Positions 41,838 through 51,605 of a DNA stretch of 64,000 nt are shown here, piece by piece (positions within the stretch are counted from its first letter, which is position 1; every line of letters starts with the position of its first letter). A program made the position numbers and the translations under genes. A model generated the notes under the pieces. That model searched no databases, was not told the origin of the DNA, and saw nothing but the letters and a program-made list of their open reading frames with translations. This stretch comes from JBGSTR01 sp963707135 (GTDB lineage Bacteria; Pseudomonadota; Gammaproteobacteria; Chromatiales; Chromatiaceae), in assembly GCA_963707135.1 (NCBI GenBank), contig CAVPOY010000026.1, positions 26,505 to 90,504 of the forward strand, given 5' to 3'.

Positions 41838-43075
41838 TTAAAGGGAGAAGGGATAGGTCACAGGAGGAGGATGCTCGTCCTTCACGGACCGCCGCGGGCA
41901 TGTTGGGGAGGGGCTGAGCGGACTATCCGGATCATAGTATGACTGGAAACGGGACTTATGGCGCCCTTGGAGGCAAATAATGCCCCCATCGGTCACTGCG
42001 CCACCAGCAAACTTCGTGAACTTATTAGGATCGCCGGTACCGTAATTCATGGTGTTCCCGTCGATTGAGTAAATGAGATCCCCCTTCAACGCTACCACGA
42101 TATTCACGTGCTGTAGATGGTCTATGTAACCAAGATCGCCGGGAACCACGAACGACGGGTGCTTTGGTCTGAAGATCCTGGCTAAGGCGCTACACCAGTC
42201 ATTTGTAGTTTGTCCAGCCTGTCTCACCGCCCATAGCAGGAATATGCCGCACCAACTTCTTATTTGGCCGGGTTTTTTGGTAGAAGGTTGTTTGTCACCA
42301 TAGGCGCAACTGAAGTAGTAATCCAGTCTTCGCCAACCAAAGCCGGTCACCTGCTCCGTCGTTCGCCCCCGCTCGGACCTTTCCGATCTCGGCGATCGCT
42401 GTGCAGACGATGACGCGACGGCGGCTTTGTTGTTGCGGCGATATCCTCGACGGGTACCGGTACTGCCTCTGTTCGCCGATGAAGAACTGCAGGCCTTCAA
42501 TGCGCCTTCTGATGTATTGAGGTTCTTTTTCCGGTAGGTCGGGGCATTCTTGTCTTATGCGCGATTCGTTGGGCATTCGAGCGAGAATTGTCATGAGGTC
42601 GTCGAGATCGTTGACTCGCGCCGTGACGGCAGGGTCCAGCGAGCAAGGCAAACCGACGGCGCGGGTCAATGTTGCCGAGATGTTCCGGCTCGGGGTTTTT
42701 AACCCAAAGATGTACTGAAACAACGCACCAGTGGGCTCGTCATCCTTGACCCGGTCACAACGGTCTGGGCCTCCGCAAAGCGAGCGCAGGCGAGCGTCAA
42801 CAGGGGACCCTGACTCAAGTTCAGCGCCTACCTCGCCCATAGAGGTATTTGTGAAGGTGCGCAGGGCGCTTCGGGTCTGTGGGTCAGGTACGCCCGTGAT
42901 GGCCAGATTTGTGCCCAGGACGCGATTTAGGCACGATTGGATCCAGGCATAAGACTCGCAGGGATGACCGGCGGGAGGCTCCAACCCGGGCGAACCGGCG
43001 CGGCATGTCTCCGGGACCGTCGGCTCCCCGGAAGGCGAAACAGCAGCTCCGCCGGCAAGGTCGCACGGAACAAGT
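41838..43075 (-). CDS. Peptidoglycan-binding and CHAP/papain-like amidase protein, frameshifted
   Basis: The first part has a peptidoglycan-binding-like repeat (YAWIQSCLNRVLGTNLAITG, PDPQTRSALRTF). The C-terminal domain reads IVCTAIAEIGKVRAG, GWRRLDYYFSCA, SWCGIFLLWAVRQAG (probable nucleophile cysteine), PGDLGYIDHLQHVNIVV (probable histidine) and SIDGNT. This is a CHAP/NlpC-like arrangement. One shift lies near 42340. No clear start exists: an open frame (AWNVYSRFRARELVPCDL) runs back past 43075, so this may be the C-terminal half of the preceding gene split by another shift. A cell-wall hydrolase role is inferred. Confidence 0.55.
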
Positions 43076-44401
43076 TCACGGGCGCGGAAACGCGAATAGA
43101 CATTCCACGCCTCGGATCAGCGCGGCATCCAACCTGCCAGGCGAAGCGGTCACTACGGTGTCGTTCTTCAAGCGGCCACAGCCTGGTCCCGAGGGTCCGA
43201 ACTCGCGTCGGAAGGCGATCAATGGCGGTCCGTTCGCAAGGTCGTCGGGGTCCAGCATCAGCACCGCGTCCTCGCCTTTTGGGATTGCGGTCCACCAGGT
43301 CTTACCGAGCCGTTCGGCACGTTTGGCGGCGTGCTTCTGCCAGTTGACGCAATAGATCCCCGCGAGCTGACCGCTCTTTACGGCATCGACCATGCCAACG
43401 GCATTTCCGCTAGTGTTGGGATTCTTTGACAAGCGCACCAGTGAGTACTGCGCGGGAGCGCTGCTTCGGTCATCTTTCGACTTCTGAGAAGGTGATAGCG
43501 CGGGGCTGGTGACGAAGGACCGTGGGTGGACTCGCGGGGAGGGATGGGGCAGGAGCAGGCCAACTTTGCCTCACACTTAGCTCCTTCGCATTCGATGCGT
43601 CGGAACTCAGTAGCTCTCGATCTCCCTGGGACATCTGCGGTTGGAAAGGAGTCAAATAAGTGCTTCTCGATCTACCGAATCCGGACGGAGAGGGGAAGGC
43701 GGTTAGGAGTGCCGTCTGGGGCTCCATGGCCGATGTTGACGCAGAGGTTTGGGTAGGCGGTTCAATGGCTGAGCAGCCGGATCTCATGGCGGCCTCGGTC
43801 TCGGGACCCACCAACCCGGTGACGGGCAACCCGCGGCGCTCCTGGAATAGGCGCACGGCGCTTCTGGTAGCCCCGCCCATTACACCATCCACCGTCGGTT
43901 GCAGCCCGAGCGCACGGTTGAGGCAGTCCTGCACCCAGCGGACGTGCTCGGATGCGGGCTCTTCCGACAGCTGGGCAGTCGGGGGCTGCCGCTGCCCTCG
44001 GGTCCCGCTTGCTCTGGGCGGCGGGACTCCTCGGGGCGCTGGACATCCCGAGGTGCGGCAGGCTCCAGATCTGGACGCAGTCCCCAAAGGGATGGCACGA
44101 AAGGGATCGGCAGCGTGCGGAGGGCCGGAACCGGAAAGGGACGCGCGACGAGCTTCGGGAACTGGTGGAGCGGTTTGACACGAGGCCCCGTCGCCCGGCC
44201 CTGAATGCGCGGGCGCACCGTCGGTTTCCTGACGGACCGACGTGGCGCCTTGGCCGCGAGGCGCGGCCGGCGGCCCCGGCGCACCTCTTCCTCGGCCTCC
44301 TCGGCCTCCCACTCTCCGGCGAGGGGGTCGAGCTCGTCGTACTCCGCCTCGCGATCCAGCTCGGGGAAGGGTTCAGGCGTGAAGCTCAACAGCTTGTCCA
44401 T
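43076..44401 (-). CDS. Acidic-leader protein with peptidoglycan-binding domain, frameshifted
   Basis: Starts MDKLLSFTPEPFPELDREAE, a leader rich in Glu/Asp with aromatic residues, then a strongly basic Arg/Pro-rich linker. A PG_binding_1 domain follows in another frame (HVRWVQDCLNRALGLQPTVDG, TRSAVRLFQERRGLPVTGLVGP). A further unknown region includes GIYCVNWQKHAAKRAERLGKTWW and EDAVLMLDPDDLANGP. Frameshifts lie near 43960 and 43480. The first 29 bases overlap the end of the PLP-enzyme gene. The acidic leader resembles those of the two glycine-zipper proteins upstream. It may continue into the CHAP-like gene as one long protein. Confidence 0.55.
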
Positions 44402-45487
44402 CGTTTCCTAACCTCATTGAGTTTCTGGTGTTCGGAGTCCCGACGGTCCGGACCAGGGCCGCGGCGGCGCGGTCGATCTCCCAGGGCCGATGGGTCGCGG
44501 TGATCAGGAAGCTTGCCCGGGCCGGACGGTCCTGCCTGGGGCGGTGCAGAACGGCCCGGATGCCGCCCGCGAGAAGCCGTGCGTGGACGGACGCGGCCGC
44601 TGGCCCGAGGGAGGGCGTCTGCACCGGGAAGAGCCGCCGCTCACCGCAAGGCCCGCTGCATGGAGGCGACGGCGAAAGCGTTGAACGCCGAGGGCCAGCC
44701 GGTGGCGTCGCTGGTCCCCTTCGCGCCGGTTGAGGGCGAGGGCGTGCGCGGCGGCCGCGAGGTGGGCGGCGGACGGCGGGCTGCAATGGACGCGGCAGGC
44801 GCCGCGGGACTCGAATGCCTCGATCAGCCCCCGGCTGCCGGCGAGGACCGCCTGCGGCACGCCGAATCCCTTGGCCATGGAGCACACGACTATCAACTCA
44901 GTCGCCCGGAGACCATGCCAGGCGGCGGTGCCGCGGCCCCCGCGCCCATAGGGTGCCGTGATCGCCGGCTGCGCGCCCAGGATGCCGAGTGCCTGAGTGT
45001 CGTCGACGACCAGCCATCCGCGGTGGGCGCGGGCGAGGTCGAGGTAGCGATCCAGTGGCGCCGGGCGGCCGGTCGCGGGAGAGAGTCCGTCCGTGACCAC
45101 GACGGGGCGCAAACCCGCACGGCGGCTCTGGGTCAGCACCTGCTCCAAAGCGGCGGCGTCATGGGTCGGGAAGCTGGTGATCGGTACGCCCCTGGCCGCC
45201 ATGCGCTCCACGCCCCAACGGACGATCGGGTAGGTGCCGGTATCCACAAAAAGGGCGATGCCTTCCATGGAGAGCACCTCGAACAGGTCGAAGACGATGT
45301 GCAGGGTAGAGGTGCCCAGCGTCGCCCGCTCGCAGCCGATCAGGCGCGCGAGGTCTTCGGCCAGCGCCCCCGCCCCCGGCGGCGATTCCAGCGCCGCCGG
45401 GCGGCCGGTGGTCAATGCCGGCCAAGGCTGCAGCGAGTGATGAGCGTGGTGCATACCCAGGTATAGGGCCGAGGTGAAGTCCAGCAT
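44373..45487 (-). CDS. PLP-dependent enzyme of the alpha-oxoamine synthase family, one frameshift
   Basis: A fold-type I PLP enzyme related to 8-amino-7-oxononanoate and 2-amino-3-ketobutyrate synthases. DDTQALGILG (162-171) corresponds to the family's D-x-A-H PLP motif with Gln in place of His, and SMAKGFG carries the Schiff-base lysine (K206). The His to Gln change in the ring-stacking position is unusual. A shift near 44640 moves the C-terminal domain (RLFPVQTPSLGP, ASFLITATHRPWEID) into another frame. Such enzymes condense an amino acid with an acyl-CoA. No biotin or lipid genes are near, so substrate and role here are open. Confidence 0.7.
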
Positions 45488-45500
45488 ACGGTCCGCACCA

Positions 45501-47450
45501 TCATTCGCCGGTCTCGTGCTTGAGTGCCCGCGCGCGAGCTCGCCCGGGCAGCGCGGCGTCTCCCGACGCCTTGACTGCGAACGCTGCCGAGATGCCCGGA
45601 GCGGCCAGCGCAGGTTGCCGCGCCTGGCCCGTGAGACGGCGCTGCAAGAGCGTGGACGGCTGGAGGTAACGCATGGCAGCCTCGCGGTTGTCCGTGACGT
45701 CGGCCATGAGGTCTACACCCGTGGCCGCGAGGTAGCCGTAGAGGTAACGCTGGACCTCTGGCTTCCAGTAACGTGCCCAGTTCCGCGCCTGCTCCTCGAT
45801 GTTGTCGAGCTCGCTCCAGTCGCCGAAGCGGATGGAGAGCAACAGGCGCTCACCGTCCACCGCCAGCTCCTGGAAATGGCTAATGGTCGTGTCGGTCCAG
45901 CCATGCAGCTTCTTCATGGCGTCGACGGCGCCCATCCATTTCTCCTGATAGGGCACCATGTGCCGCCCGCGCAGGAACTCCCGCATCTCGGGTCGCGCCA
46001 ACATCCACTGCTGAGTCAGCATCTCGCCCCGCGCGGTCCAGGGCAGATCGCCGTACTGGTTGTGGGCGCCCTCGGCGAGCAGCAAGTGCACGTCCTTGAG
46101 CGCATTGAGGAGCGGGAAAGCCTCGGCGATCACCGTCGTGTCCGAATCCTCGCGGTAAAACACGGCCGTCCGATGCAGGAGGTTGTGAAACGCCTCCAGG
46201 AACTTGGAACGGCTGTCCGCCGTCTGCAGCTCGGGCACCGCCCGACCCAGCAGCTTGAGGCCGTAATGGTGGTCGTACTCGAAGGCGCGCCGGCGCACCG
46301 TCAGCCGATTGTGCTCGTCCTGGACGTAACCCCAGATGATGTTGTTGAGCGGGCGCAACGGGTCGATCTCCAGCTCGGCCAGCGGGTCGTTGGGCCCGGA
46401 GCGCTGGTTCTGGAAGCGCATAGCGATGGCGTTCATGGTCTGCGCCAGCATTCCTTCCTCGTGCCAGTAGGACCAGATCAGCTCGATCAGGCTCGGCTGG
46501 GTGAGGCGGTGTTGGAGGACGCCGTGGCAGTAGGGAAGAACCTCCTCTTGCTCCTCAGCATTCAATGCCAGCACGGAGCCCACGATGCGGTTGAGGTACG
46601 GAAGTCGTTCTCGGTCGCCGGAACCGACAAGATATTCGGCCAGGCGATCCGTCAAGCCTTGGAACGTGGCGGAGGGATCATTCAAACGGTACTGTTCTTT
46701 CTCCTGATTTTGGAGGTCGAGCAGTGGCCGCCCTTCCCATTTATGTTCTTTTATCCATATGCCGGCTTCGAGCGTCAGGAAGACCTGGGTGGCCAGCTTC
46801 AGGACCGAGTAGGCATAGGGGCCATGTATGTTGAGCAGAGGAAGCTTCCGAGTAATAGCCTGGGCGGTCTCCCTGTCCAAGACGTTCCCTAGTAATCCCG
46901 CCCGGAGTCGTGGAGCCCGCGGGTTCTCGTCGCTTTGGTCGCAGAACACCAAGTCAATGAACTTCTCATAGCGATCGAAGCTCAGGGCGTTGGTGCGGTT
47001 TCGGATCGCGACCCAGAGCGCCTGGTCGGTGGTGGCGTTTGCGGAGGCGCGTTGGAGGAAGGTGCGAGTGGTGATTGCGGGACCACCGACGTTGAGTCGC
47101 GCAACCGTCGGCGTGTCTTGTTCTTTCACTTCGTCCCAGTTGTTATCCGGGTTCGGGCACTCGCCATTGCTGGAGATCCTGAACACCGCAACGGCCTCAT
47201 AAGGACCTGCCGCCAATCCAGCGGTCGAAAAGCTCCATCGAACCTCGCCAGCTTCTTGAGGGAGAGGGGGAAGAAAGCGAGGGGTAAAGCGAGGGGTACC
47301 TCCTGTATTTAGAATCCCGTGTTCTGTTGATAGGTCGGTGATTTTGACGCTGTAACACTGACCCCCTTCCGTGTCGGAAAAACCGGTTAACACGAAACTG
47401 ACCTCGCCGCCCTCGGGCACATTACCCGGATAAACTCTCAGTGTTGCCAT
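45501..47450 (-). CDS. Unknown 649-residue protein with N-terminal beta-sandwich-like region
   Basis: Not recognised. Residues 1-110 look like an Ig-like or β-sandwich region (MATLRVYPGNVPEGGEVSFV, with YSVKITDLS). The rest is helical and rich in Trp, Arg and Leu (LIELIWSYWHEEGML, RRRAFEYDHHYGLKLLG, FHNLLHRTAVFYRED), suggesting an α-solenoid or all-helical enzyme. There is no signal peptide or membrane helix. It lies 13 bases before the PLP-enzyme gene and 20 bases after the HExxH gene, so all are co-transcribed. The frame is intact. Confidence 0.7.
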   Translation of the reverse strand: MATLRVYPGNVPEGGEVSFVLTGFSDTEGGQCYSVKITDLSTEHGILNTGGTPRFTPRFLPPLPQEAGEVRWSFSTAGLAAGPYEAVAVFRISSNGECPNPDNNWDEVKEQDTPTVARLNVGGPAITTRTFLQRASANATTDQALWVAIRNRTNALSFDRYEKFIDLVFCDQSDENPRAPRLRAGLLGNVLDRETAQAITRKLPLLNIHGPYAYSVLKLATQVFLTLEAGIWIKEHKWEGRPLLDLQNQEKEQYRLNDPSATFQGLTDRLAEYLVGSGDRERLPYLNRIVGSVLALNAEEQEEVLPYCHGVLQHRLTQPSLIELIWSYWHEEGMLAQTMNAIAMRFQNQRSGPNDPLAELEIDPLRPLNNIIWGYVQDEHNRLTVRRRAFEYDHHYGLKLLGRAVPELQTADSRSKFLEAFHNLLHRTAVFYREDSDTTVIAEAFPLLNALKDVHLLLAEGAHNQYGDLPWTARGEMLTQQWMLARPEMREFLRGRHMVPYQEKWMGAVDAMKKLHGWTDTTISHFQELAVDGERLLLSIRFGDWSELDNIEEQARNWARYWKPEVQRYLYGYLAATGVDLMADVTDNREAAMRYLQPSTLLQRRLTGQARQPALAAPGISAAFAVKASGDAALPGRARARALKHETGE

Positions 47451-47470
47451 GATTCATTACTCCTAAGTCT

Positions 47471-48775
47471 TCAGTTGAGGTTCGCACCCACCGCAGTCCT
47501 GGGCGCCATCGCGCAGAAAGCGGACGTATCGAGCGTGCTGCGCATCGCCCAGTGATTGAGCAGCTTCGCCAATAGCTGGCCTTCGTCCTCGGGACTCAGT
47601 CTTTCGTCCGCCCTGGCCTGGCCCAGAACAGCGAAGACCAGGGAAGGCGGGTCCCGGTACATCTGGGCTGGTGCCTGGTTCCACTCTTGGAAGCGTCCCG
47701 TCAGGCGCTCCGGTTGGCGGGCTTCGATCTCCATGGCCTCCCGCAGTGACTTGCCCCGCAGTGATTCCGGTCGGTGATCGACCAACAGGGCGACGAAGAC
47801 CGGAATGGCTGCTTCGATTCGCCCAATCAGGCCGCGATGCTCCGCATTCAGCCCTTCGGTGGGGTAGAAGGACTCCCAGAGCCTTTCGATCCTCTCCCAT
47901 TGCGGGTGTGGATAGAGCGCTCCGCCCATCGCGCAACTGAGCTTGACCCGGATCCAGGGCATCGGGTGCGGGTCGTCGATGTTCAGCCGAAACACAAAAG
48001 GCCGCGGCAGGCTGACCACGCCGATCAGGCCCAGAGTGGACGTGATCCCGACCCGGGCCACGGACCAGAAATCGGCGAGGATCTCCGAGATCCAGCGCTC
48101 GAACAGCCCCCACACTTGCTGTTCCGCGCCCTTGCCTTGTTCTACCTTCAAGATGGCTTGCATGGAGGGCACCAGGCCGAGCAAGGCCGACGCCTGGTGA
48201 CCAACCTCGTGGATCAGCGACGACGCGATGCCGCTGCCGACCATCCGCTCGCGCGGGACGCGGATGATCGCGACGGGGTTCTCCCCGCCCCCCGGCAACC
48301 GGGTGCGGGCGCGGCGGATGGCCGCCCCCACGCCGCGGTCCAAGTAGCAGATGACCGGGGGCGGCTGGATGTATCCCGGGAGCGCCAGAGCATCCGCCGA
48401 GACCACGTCGAGCCCGGACATCCAGACACCGTTGTCGCTCTCGCTGCGCTGGGTGATCACGTCACTGAACAGATCAAGCTGGGTCAGCACGGCATTGAAT
48501 CTGAGCCGGAGATAGGTGAACCGGCGTTGCGCCTCCTCCGGGGTGGACGTGCTGCCCTCGCCTCTCAGCCAGCCCTGAAAGGCTGCAATGCGCTCCTTCA
48601 ACTCATGCCTGCCCTGGGCGAGAAAGCGCTCGATCGCGATCTGCGCCGGGGGCAGCAGGCTGGCGGCAAGCAGCATGGGCTCGCTCAGCACGAAGGGCTT
48701 GACTCGGGCGAGCCGCCCGAGCAGCGCGCGCGCCTCCTGATCCAGCATCCAGTGGGCGAACGCCGGTGCGTTCAC
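47471..48775 (-). CDS. Putative HExxH zinc metallopeptidase-like protein
   Basis: 434 residues, GTG start. A zincin-type motif, LIHEVGHQASALLG (HEVGH, 189-193), is followed 38 residues on by ISEILADFW, which could give the third ligand (E231) as in gluzincins. The N-terminal 120 residues are helical. No signal peptide is seen. It lies between the glycine-zipper genes and the 649-residue gene, 6 bases after GZ1. Proteolysis of a partner in the same operon is one possibility; activity is not established for this family as far as I can tell. Confidence 0.65.
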   Translation of the reverse strand: MNAPAFAHWMLDQEARALLGRLARVKPFVLSEPMLLAASLLPPAQIAIERFLAQGRHELKERIAAFQGWLRGEGSTSTPEEAQRRFTYLRLRFNAVLTQLDLFSDVITQRSESDNGVWMSGLDVVSADALALPGYIQPPPVICYLDRGVGAAIRRARTRLPGGGENPVAIIRVPRERMVGSGIASSLIHEVGHQASALLGLVPSMQAILKVEQGKGAEQQVWGLFERWISEILADFWSVARVGITSTLGLIGVVSLPRPFVFRLNIDDPHPMPWIRVKLSCAMGGALYPHPQWERIERLWESFYPTEGLNAEHRGLIGRIEAAIPVFVALLVDHRPESLRGKSLREAMEIEARQPERLTGRFQEWNQAPAQMYRDPPSLVFAVLGQARADERLSPEDEGQLLAKLLNHWAMRSTLDTSAFCAMAPRTAVGANLN

Positions 48776-48781
48776 GGCAGC

Positions 48782-49510
48782 TTACAGGCCGAACAGCACG
48801 ATCTTGTTGCCACGGCGCATCCAGCGCCCGCTTTGCGCGGCGCCCACCATGCGCGGGGCGCCTGCCGGCCGGGTGGGCGGCGCCGAGGGCTGGAGGAGGC
48901 CGGGGGCGTGTGTCTGTGCGGCGGTGACGATGGCCTTTCGGGCCGCGCCGAGCACGTCGCGACCCGCGGGCGTCTGCGCAAGCCTCCTTACCGCGTCACC
49001 CGAGAAGCGGACGAAGCGGCGCGCCACCTCGAACTCTTGATCTTCGCCGCTGAGACCCTCCAACTCTAGACCGAACAGGCGCCCCACCGAGGCCGCGGAC
49101 TGTCTGCCGAACCTGGCGCCCGCGGCACCGCCGAGGTAACCGCCAAGGGCCGATCCGATGCCGGGCAGGGCCTGCCGGGCTGCACCCTTCAAGAGACCGC
49201 CGATCGCTTGGCCGGCAGGGGATCGGATCACTCTGCCGACGACCCGACTGGCGCGCCTAATCAGGTTTCCAAGGAACTGGTCCAGTTCCTCTTCCGTGCT
49301 CACCTCAAGAAGCTCGCTGGCGAGGTCCATCTCGTCGGCCTCGCCGAATACGGATTCGGCTTCGGCGTAAGGAGCGGATTCGGCTTCATCGAGTTCGAAC
49401 GACTCGTATTCGAATGACTCGCCTTCCGCTTCGCCGAAGCTGGCAGGGCTAGATTCCCACTGTTCCATCTCGGCGTCGCTCTCAAGTCGTACGCTGTCAA
49501 TGTCGTGCAT
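48782..49510 (-). CDS. Acidic-leader glycine-zipper protein, copy 1
   Basis: 242 residues in three parts. Residues 1-65 are very acidic with regularly spaced aromatics (SFEYESFELDEAESAPY). Residues 66-135 start ELLEVSTEEELDQFLGNLIRRA and lead into a Gly/Ala-rich, zipper-like hydrophobic segment (GGLLKGAARQALPGIGSALGGYLGG). The C-terminal half has GLSGEDQEFEVARRFVRF and ends GRWMRRGNKIVLFGL. It is a paralogue of the next gene upstream. The Gly-rich segment could insert in membranes or self-assemble. Function unknown; I have seen similar unannotated proteins but cannot name the family. Confidence 0.7.
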   Translation of the reverse strand: MHDIDSVRLESDAEMEQWESSPASFGEAEGESFEYESFELDEAESAPYAEAESVFGEADEMDLASELLEVSTEEELDQFLGNLIRRASRVVGRVIRSPAGQAIGGLLKGAARQALPGIGSALGGYLGGAAGARFGRQSAASVGRLFGLELEGLSGEDQEFEVARRFVRFSGDAVRRLAQTPAGRDVLGAARKAIVTAAQTHAPGLLQPSAPPTRPAGAPRMVGAAQSGRWMRRGNKIVLFGL

Positions 49511-49680
49511 GAAGTACTCCCAATTGGTCTTTCGATGGTTCGTTAGAGGATCTCGGCACTTGGCTCCGCTCGCGCCTCCCCGGCCGTGCCGCCCGAGAGT
49601 CAGAGGCCGAGGGGATTGCCCGCAGCCTTAGCTGTTGCGTGGCGGGGAAGAATCCGGGGCTCCAACGGGGCCGCGGTATC

Positions 49681-50323
49681 TCAGAAATTGAGGAGGACGA
49701 TATTCCGCCCCTTGCGTACCCACCGACCCGACCGCCCACGCAGTCCGGTCGGAGCATTTGCCCTCGCTCTGCCCACGAGGCCTGGCGCAAGCCTTACAGC
49801 AGCCGCCGTGACAGCCTGCTGTGCCGCGCTCGTCGGATTGAGGTTCTGGGGCGCGGCAACAGCTGACCTAACCGCGTGTCCGCTCATTCGAACGAACTGT
49901 TTCGCCCCCTCGAATTCCTGGTCCTCGGCGTTCAAAGTCTCGGCCTCGAGACCAAGCGCGCCACCGGCCGCCGATGCCAGGCCACCGCCGATTTGTGCGC
50001 CCAAAGGCCCGCCAAAGACTCCGCCGAGTGCGGTCCCGGCAAGAGGCAGCGCCCTCTTGGCAACGCCTTTGAGGAAACCGCCGACAGCCTTGCCGATCGG
50101 GGATCGAACGACTCGGCCAACCGCGCGCGCAGCCCTCTTGATCAATTTGCCCAGAAATTGATCAAGCTCCGCCTCGGAATCGACTTCCAGTAGCTCACCC
50201 GCAAGCTCCATCGAGCTCTGCCTCGCTGAATACATCACCCTCGCCGGTCCATTCGGACTCCTCGAATTCGAAGTTTTCGAGCTCAGGGCTGTATTCCATG
50301 AACGCGGTATCCGGATTACCCAT
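49681..50323 (-). CDS. Acidic-leader glycine-zipper protein, copy 2, one frameshift
   Basis: Paralogue of copy 1 and first gene of the accessory operon. ATG 50323 with GGGGAG upstream opens an acidic leader (MGNPDTAFMEYSPELENFEF). A shift near 50215 moves to the frame with ELLEVDSEAELDQFLGKLIKRAA, a Gly-rich zipper (GTALGGVFGGPLGAQIGGGL), LNAEDQEFEGAKQFVRM, and the end SGRWVRKGRNIVLLNF. The core aligns with copy 1 throughout, so a tandem duplication is clear. It lies 170 bases upstream of copy 1. Confidence 0.7.
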
Positions 50324-50590
50324 GACATTGCTCCCCGTGACAGTTGAAATGTGCGTGACTGAAACTTGCCGCGCCTCCCGGTAACTCATTGAGCAACCGC
50401 GATGCCAAACCGTAACCAGCGGATCTACTTGCAGAGGTTGGAGACTACTCGCGAAACACTTTTCGCTTCTTGGTGATTAAGCGGGTTGAAGACGAAGCAC
50501 CGTTCGCCTGGGGGTCTACTACGCAAACAAGGGGGGGCCGATACCGCGAGCATCCGGCATGTCGGTGGCGTGAGCCGAACATCGCGCATA

Positions 50591-50608
50591 GGGACCAGTC
50601 CTGGTCCC
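50591..50608. promoter_or_regulatory. Inverted repeat upstream of the acidic-leader operon
   Basis: GGGACCAG-TC-CTGGTCCC has perfect 8-bp arms and lies about 270 bases upstream of the first acidic-leader gene. It may be an operator or an mRNA hairpin. Confidence 0.4.
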
Positions 50609-50660
50609 GGCTCAAGGACACCGGAGTCGCCCCCGTCTAATGGGGGCTCGGGCGGGATCA

Positions 50661-50692
50661 GAAAGCCGGCTCGGGCGGGTCTCACCGCCGGC
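50661..50692 (-). terminator. Terminator-like hairpin after the RND-pentapeptide operon
   Basis: On the minus strand GCCGGCGG and CCGCC...GCCGGC form a GC-rich stem followed by TTTC, about 60 bases after the pentapeptide gene stop. The U-tract is short, so efficiency is uncertain. Confidence 0.4.
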
Positions 50693-50750
50693 CGGGACAC
50701 GCATTGCGTCCAGGCAGAACCAGCGCCGGGTCAGACCGGGCCCCGGCGGG

Positions 50751-51605
50751 CTAGCGGACGTTCTGCTTGAAGGCGGGGATCTGGGCGTTTCGCGCCCGCG
50801 AGAAGTTCGCGAATGTGATATTCACCGTGACCAGCGCAACGCCCTTGAAGTTGGCGTCGGTCACGTCCGCGTGCCGCAGTACGGCACCCATCAGCTCGGC
50901 CCCCTCCAGATCCGCACCGGTGAGGTTGGCGTGATGAAGGTTGGCGTCCCGAAGCGAGACACCGCGAAGGTCGGCGCCCACGAGGCTCGCCTCGCGCAGG
51001 TTGGCCAGGTTGAGCAGCACGGGTATGCGGTCCCCGCCTCCCCCGAGCCTGGCCCGATCCAGTTTGGCGCGAAAGAGCTTTGCCCCGTTCATGTGGGTGT
51101 TCTGGATATCGACGTCGCTGAGGTCGGCGCCGCTCAGCAGCGCCTCGATCAGCAGCGAGCCCTGGATCCGGGCGCCGATCAGCTTGCCCTCGCGTAGGCA
51201 GGCGTTGGTGAGGTCGGTCCGGTCGATGACCGCCCCGGTCAGGTCCGAGCCGTGGAGGTCCACGTAACGCATGTCGCACGAAAGGAAGCTCGCCTCTCGC
51301 AAATTGCAATTGGTCAGCACGGCGCCGGCCCCCGGGGATCCGTCGCTGAGCTTGGCCGATTGGAACTGGGCACCGCTCAGATCGGCCCCGTCGAGCTGGG
51401 TCCGGATCATGATCGCGTCGTTCAGCCGCGCACCGGCAAGGTCGGCGCCGACCAAGTCAGTCTCCTGAAGCCAGGCACCGCTGAGGTCGGCGCCGCGCAG
51501 GTCGGCACCATCCAACAGATCGTCGCGCAGGTCGGCCCCGATCAGGCTGTCGGACTCGACGACGCGCAAGACTTCGCCGGTCACCTTGTGTCTGATCTCG
51601 ATCAT
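50751..51605 (-). CDS. Pentapeptide-repeat protein
   Basis: 284 residues, almost entirely A(D/N)LxX repeats from about residue 20 to 270 (for example DLRGADLSGAWLQETDL, ANLTGADLEGAELMG). These predict a right-handed quadrilateral β-helix. A ~15-residue insertion (LGGGGDRIPVLLN) interrupts the coil. There is no signal peptide. Known members include gyrase-protecting Qnr/MfpA proteins, but most have no known role. Its ATG overlaps the stop of the RND pump gene (ATGA), so translation is coupled to a membrane pump. Confidence 0.9.
   Translation of the reverse strand: MIEIRHKVTGEVLRVVESDSLIGADLRDDLLDGADLRGADLSGAWLQETDLVGADLAGARLNDAIMIRTQLDGADLSGAQFQSAKLSDGSPGAGAVLTNCNLREASFLSCDMRYVDLHGSDLTGAVIDRTDLTNACLREGKLIGARIQGSLLIEALLSGADLSDVDIQNTHMNGAKLFRAKLDRARLGGGGDRIPVLLNLANLREASLVGADLRGVSLRDANLHHANLTGADLEGAELMGAVLRHADVTDANFKGVALVTVNITFANFSRARNAQIPAFKQNVR

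Larger units (their letters stand above)
50390..50750. other. Promoter-side spacer between the accessory operon and the pentapeptide gene
   Basis: About 360 bases with no gene. It contains an 8-bp-arm inverted repeat (50591-50608) and a terminator-like hairpin after the pentapeptide gene (50661-50692). The minus-strand promoter of the acidic-leader operon should lie here, but I could not point to a convincing -35/-10. Confidence 0.45.

Noticed and set aside
47774..49069. 431-codon plus-strand ORF opposite the HExxH gene
   Set aside because: His/Asp/Arg-rich shadow composition, no start signal, and opposite an operon of tightly spaced genes.
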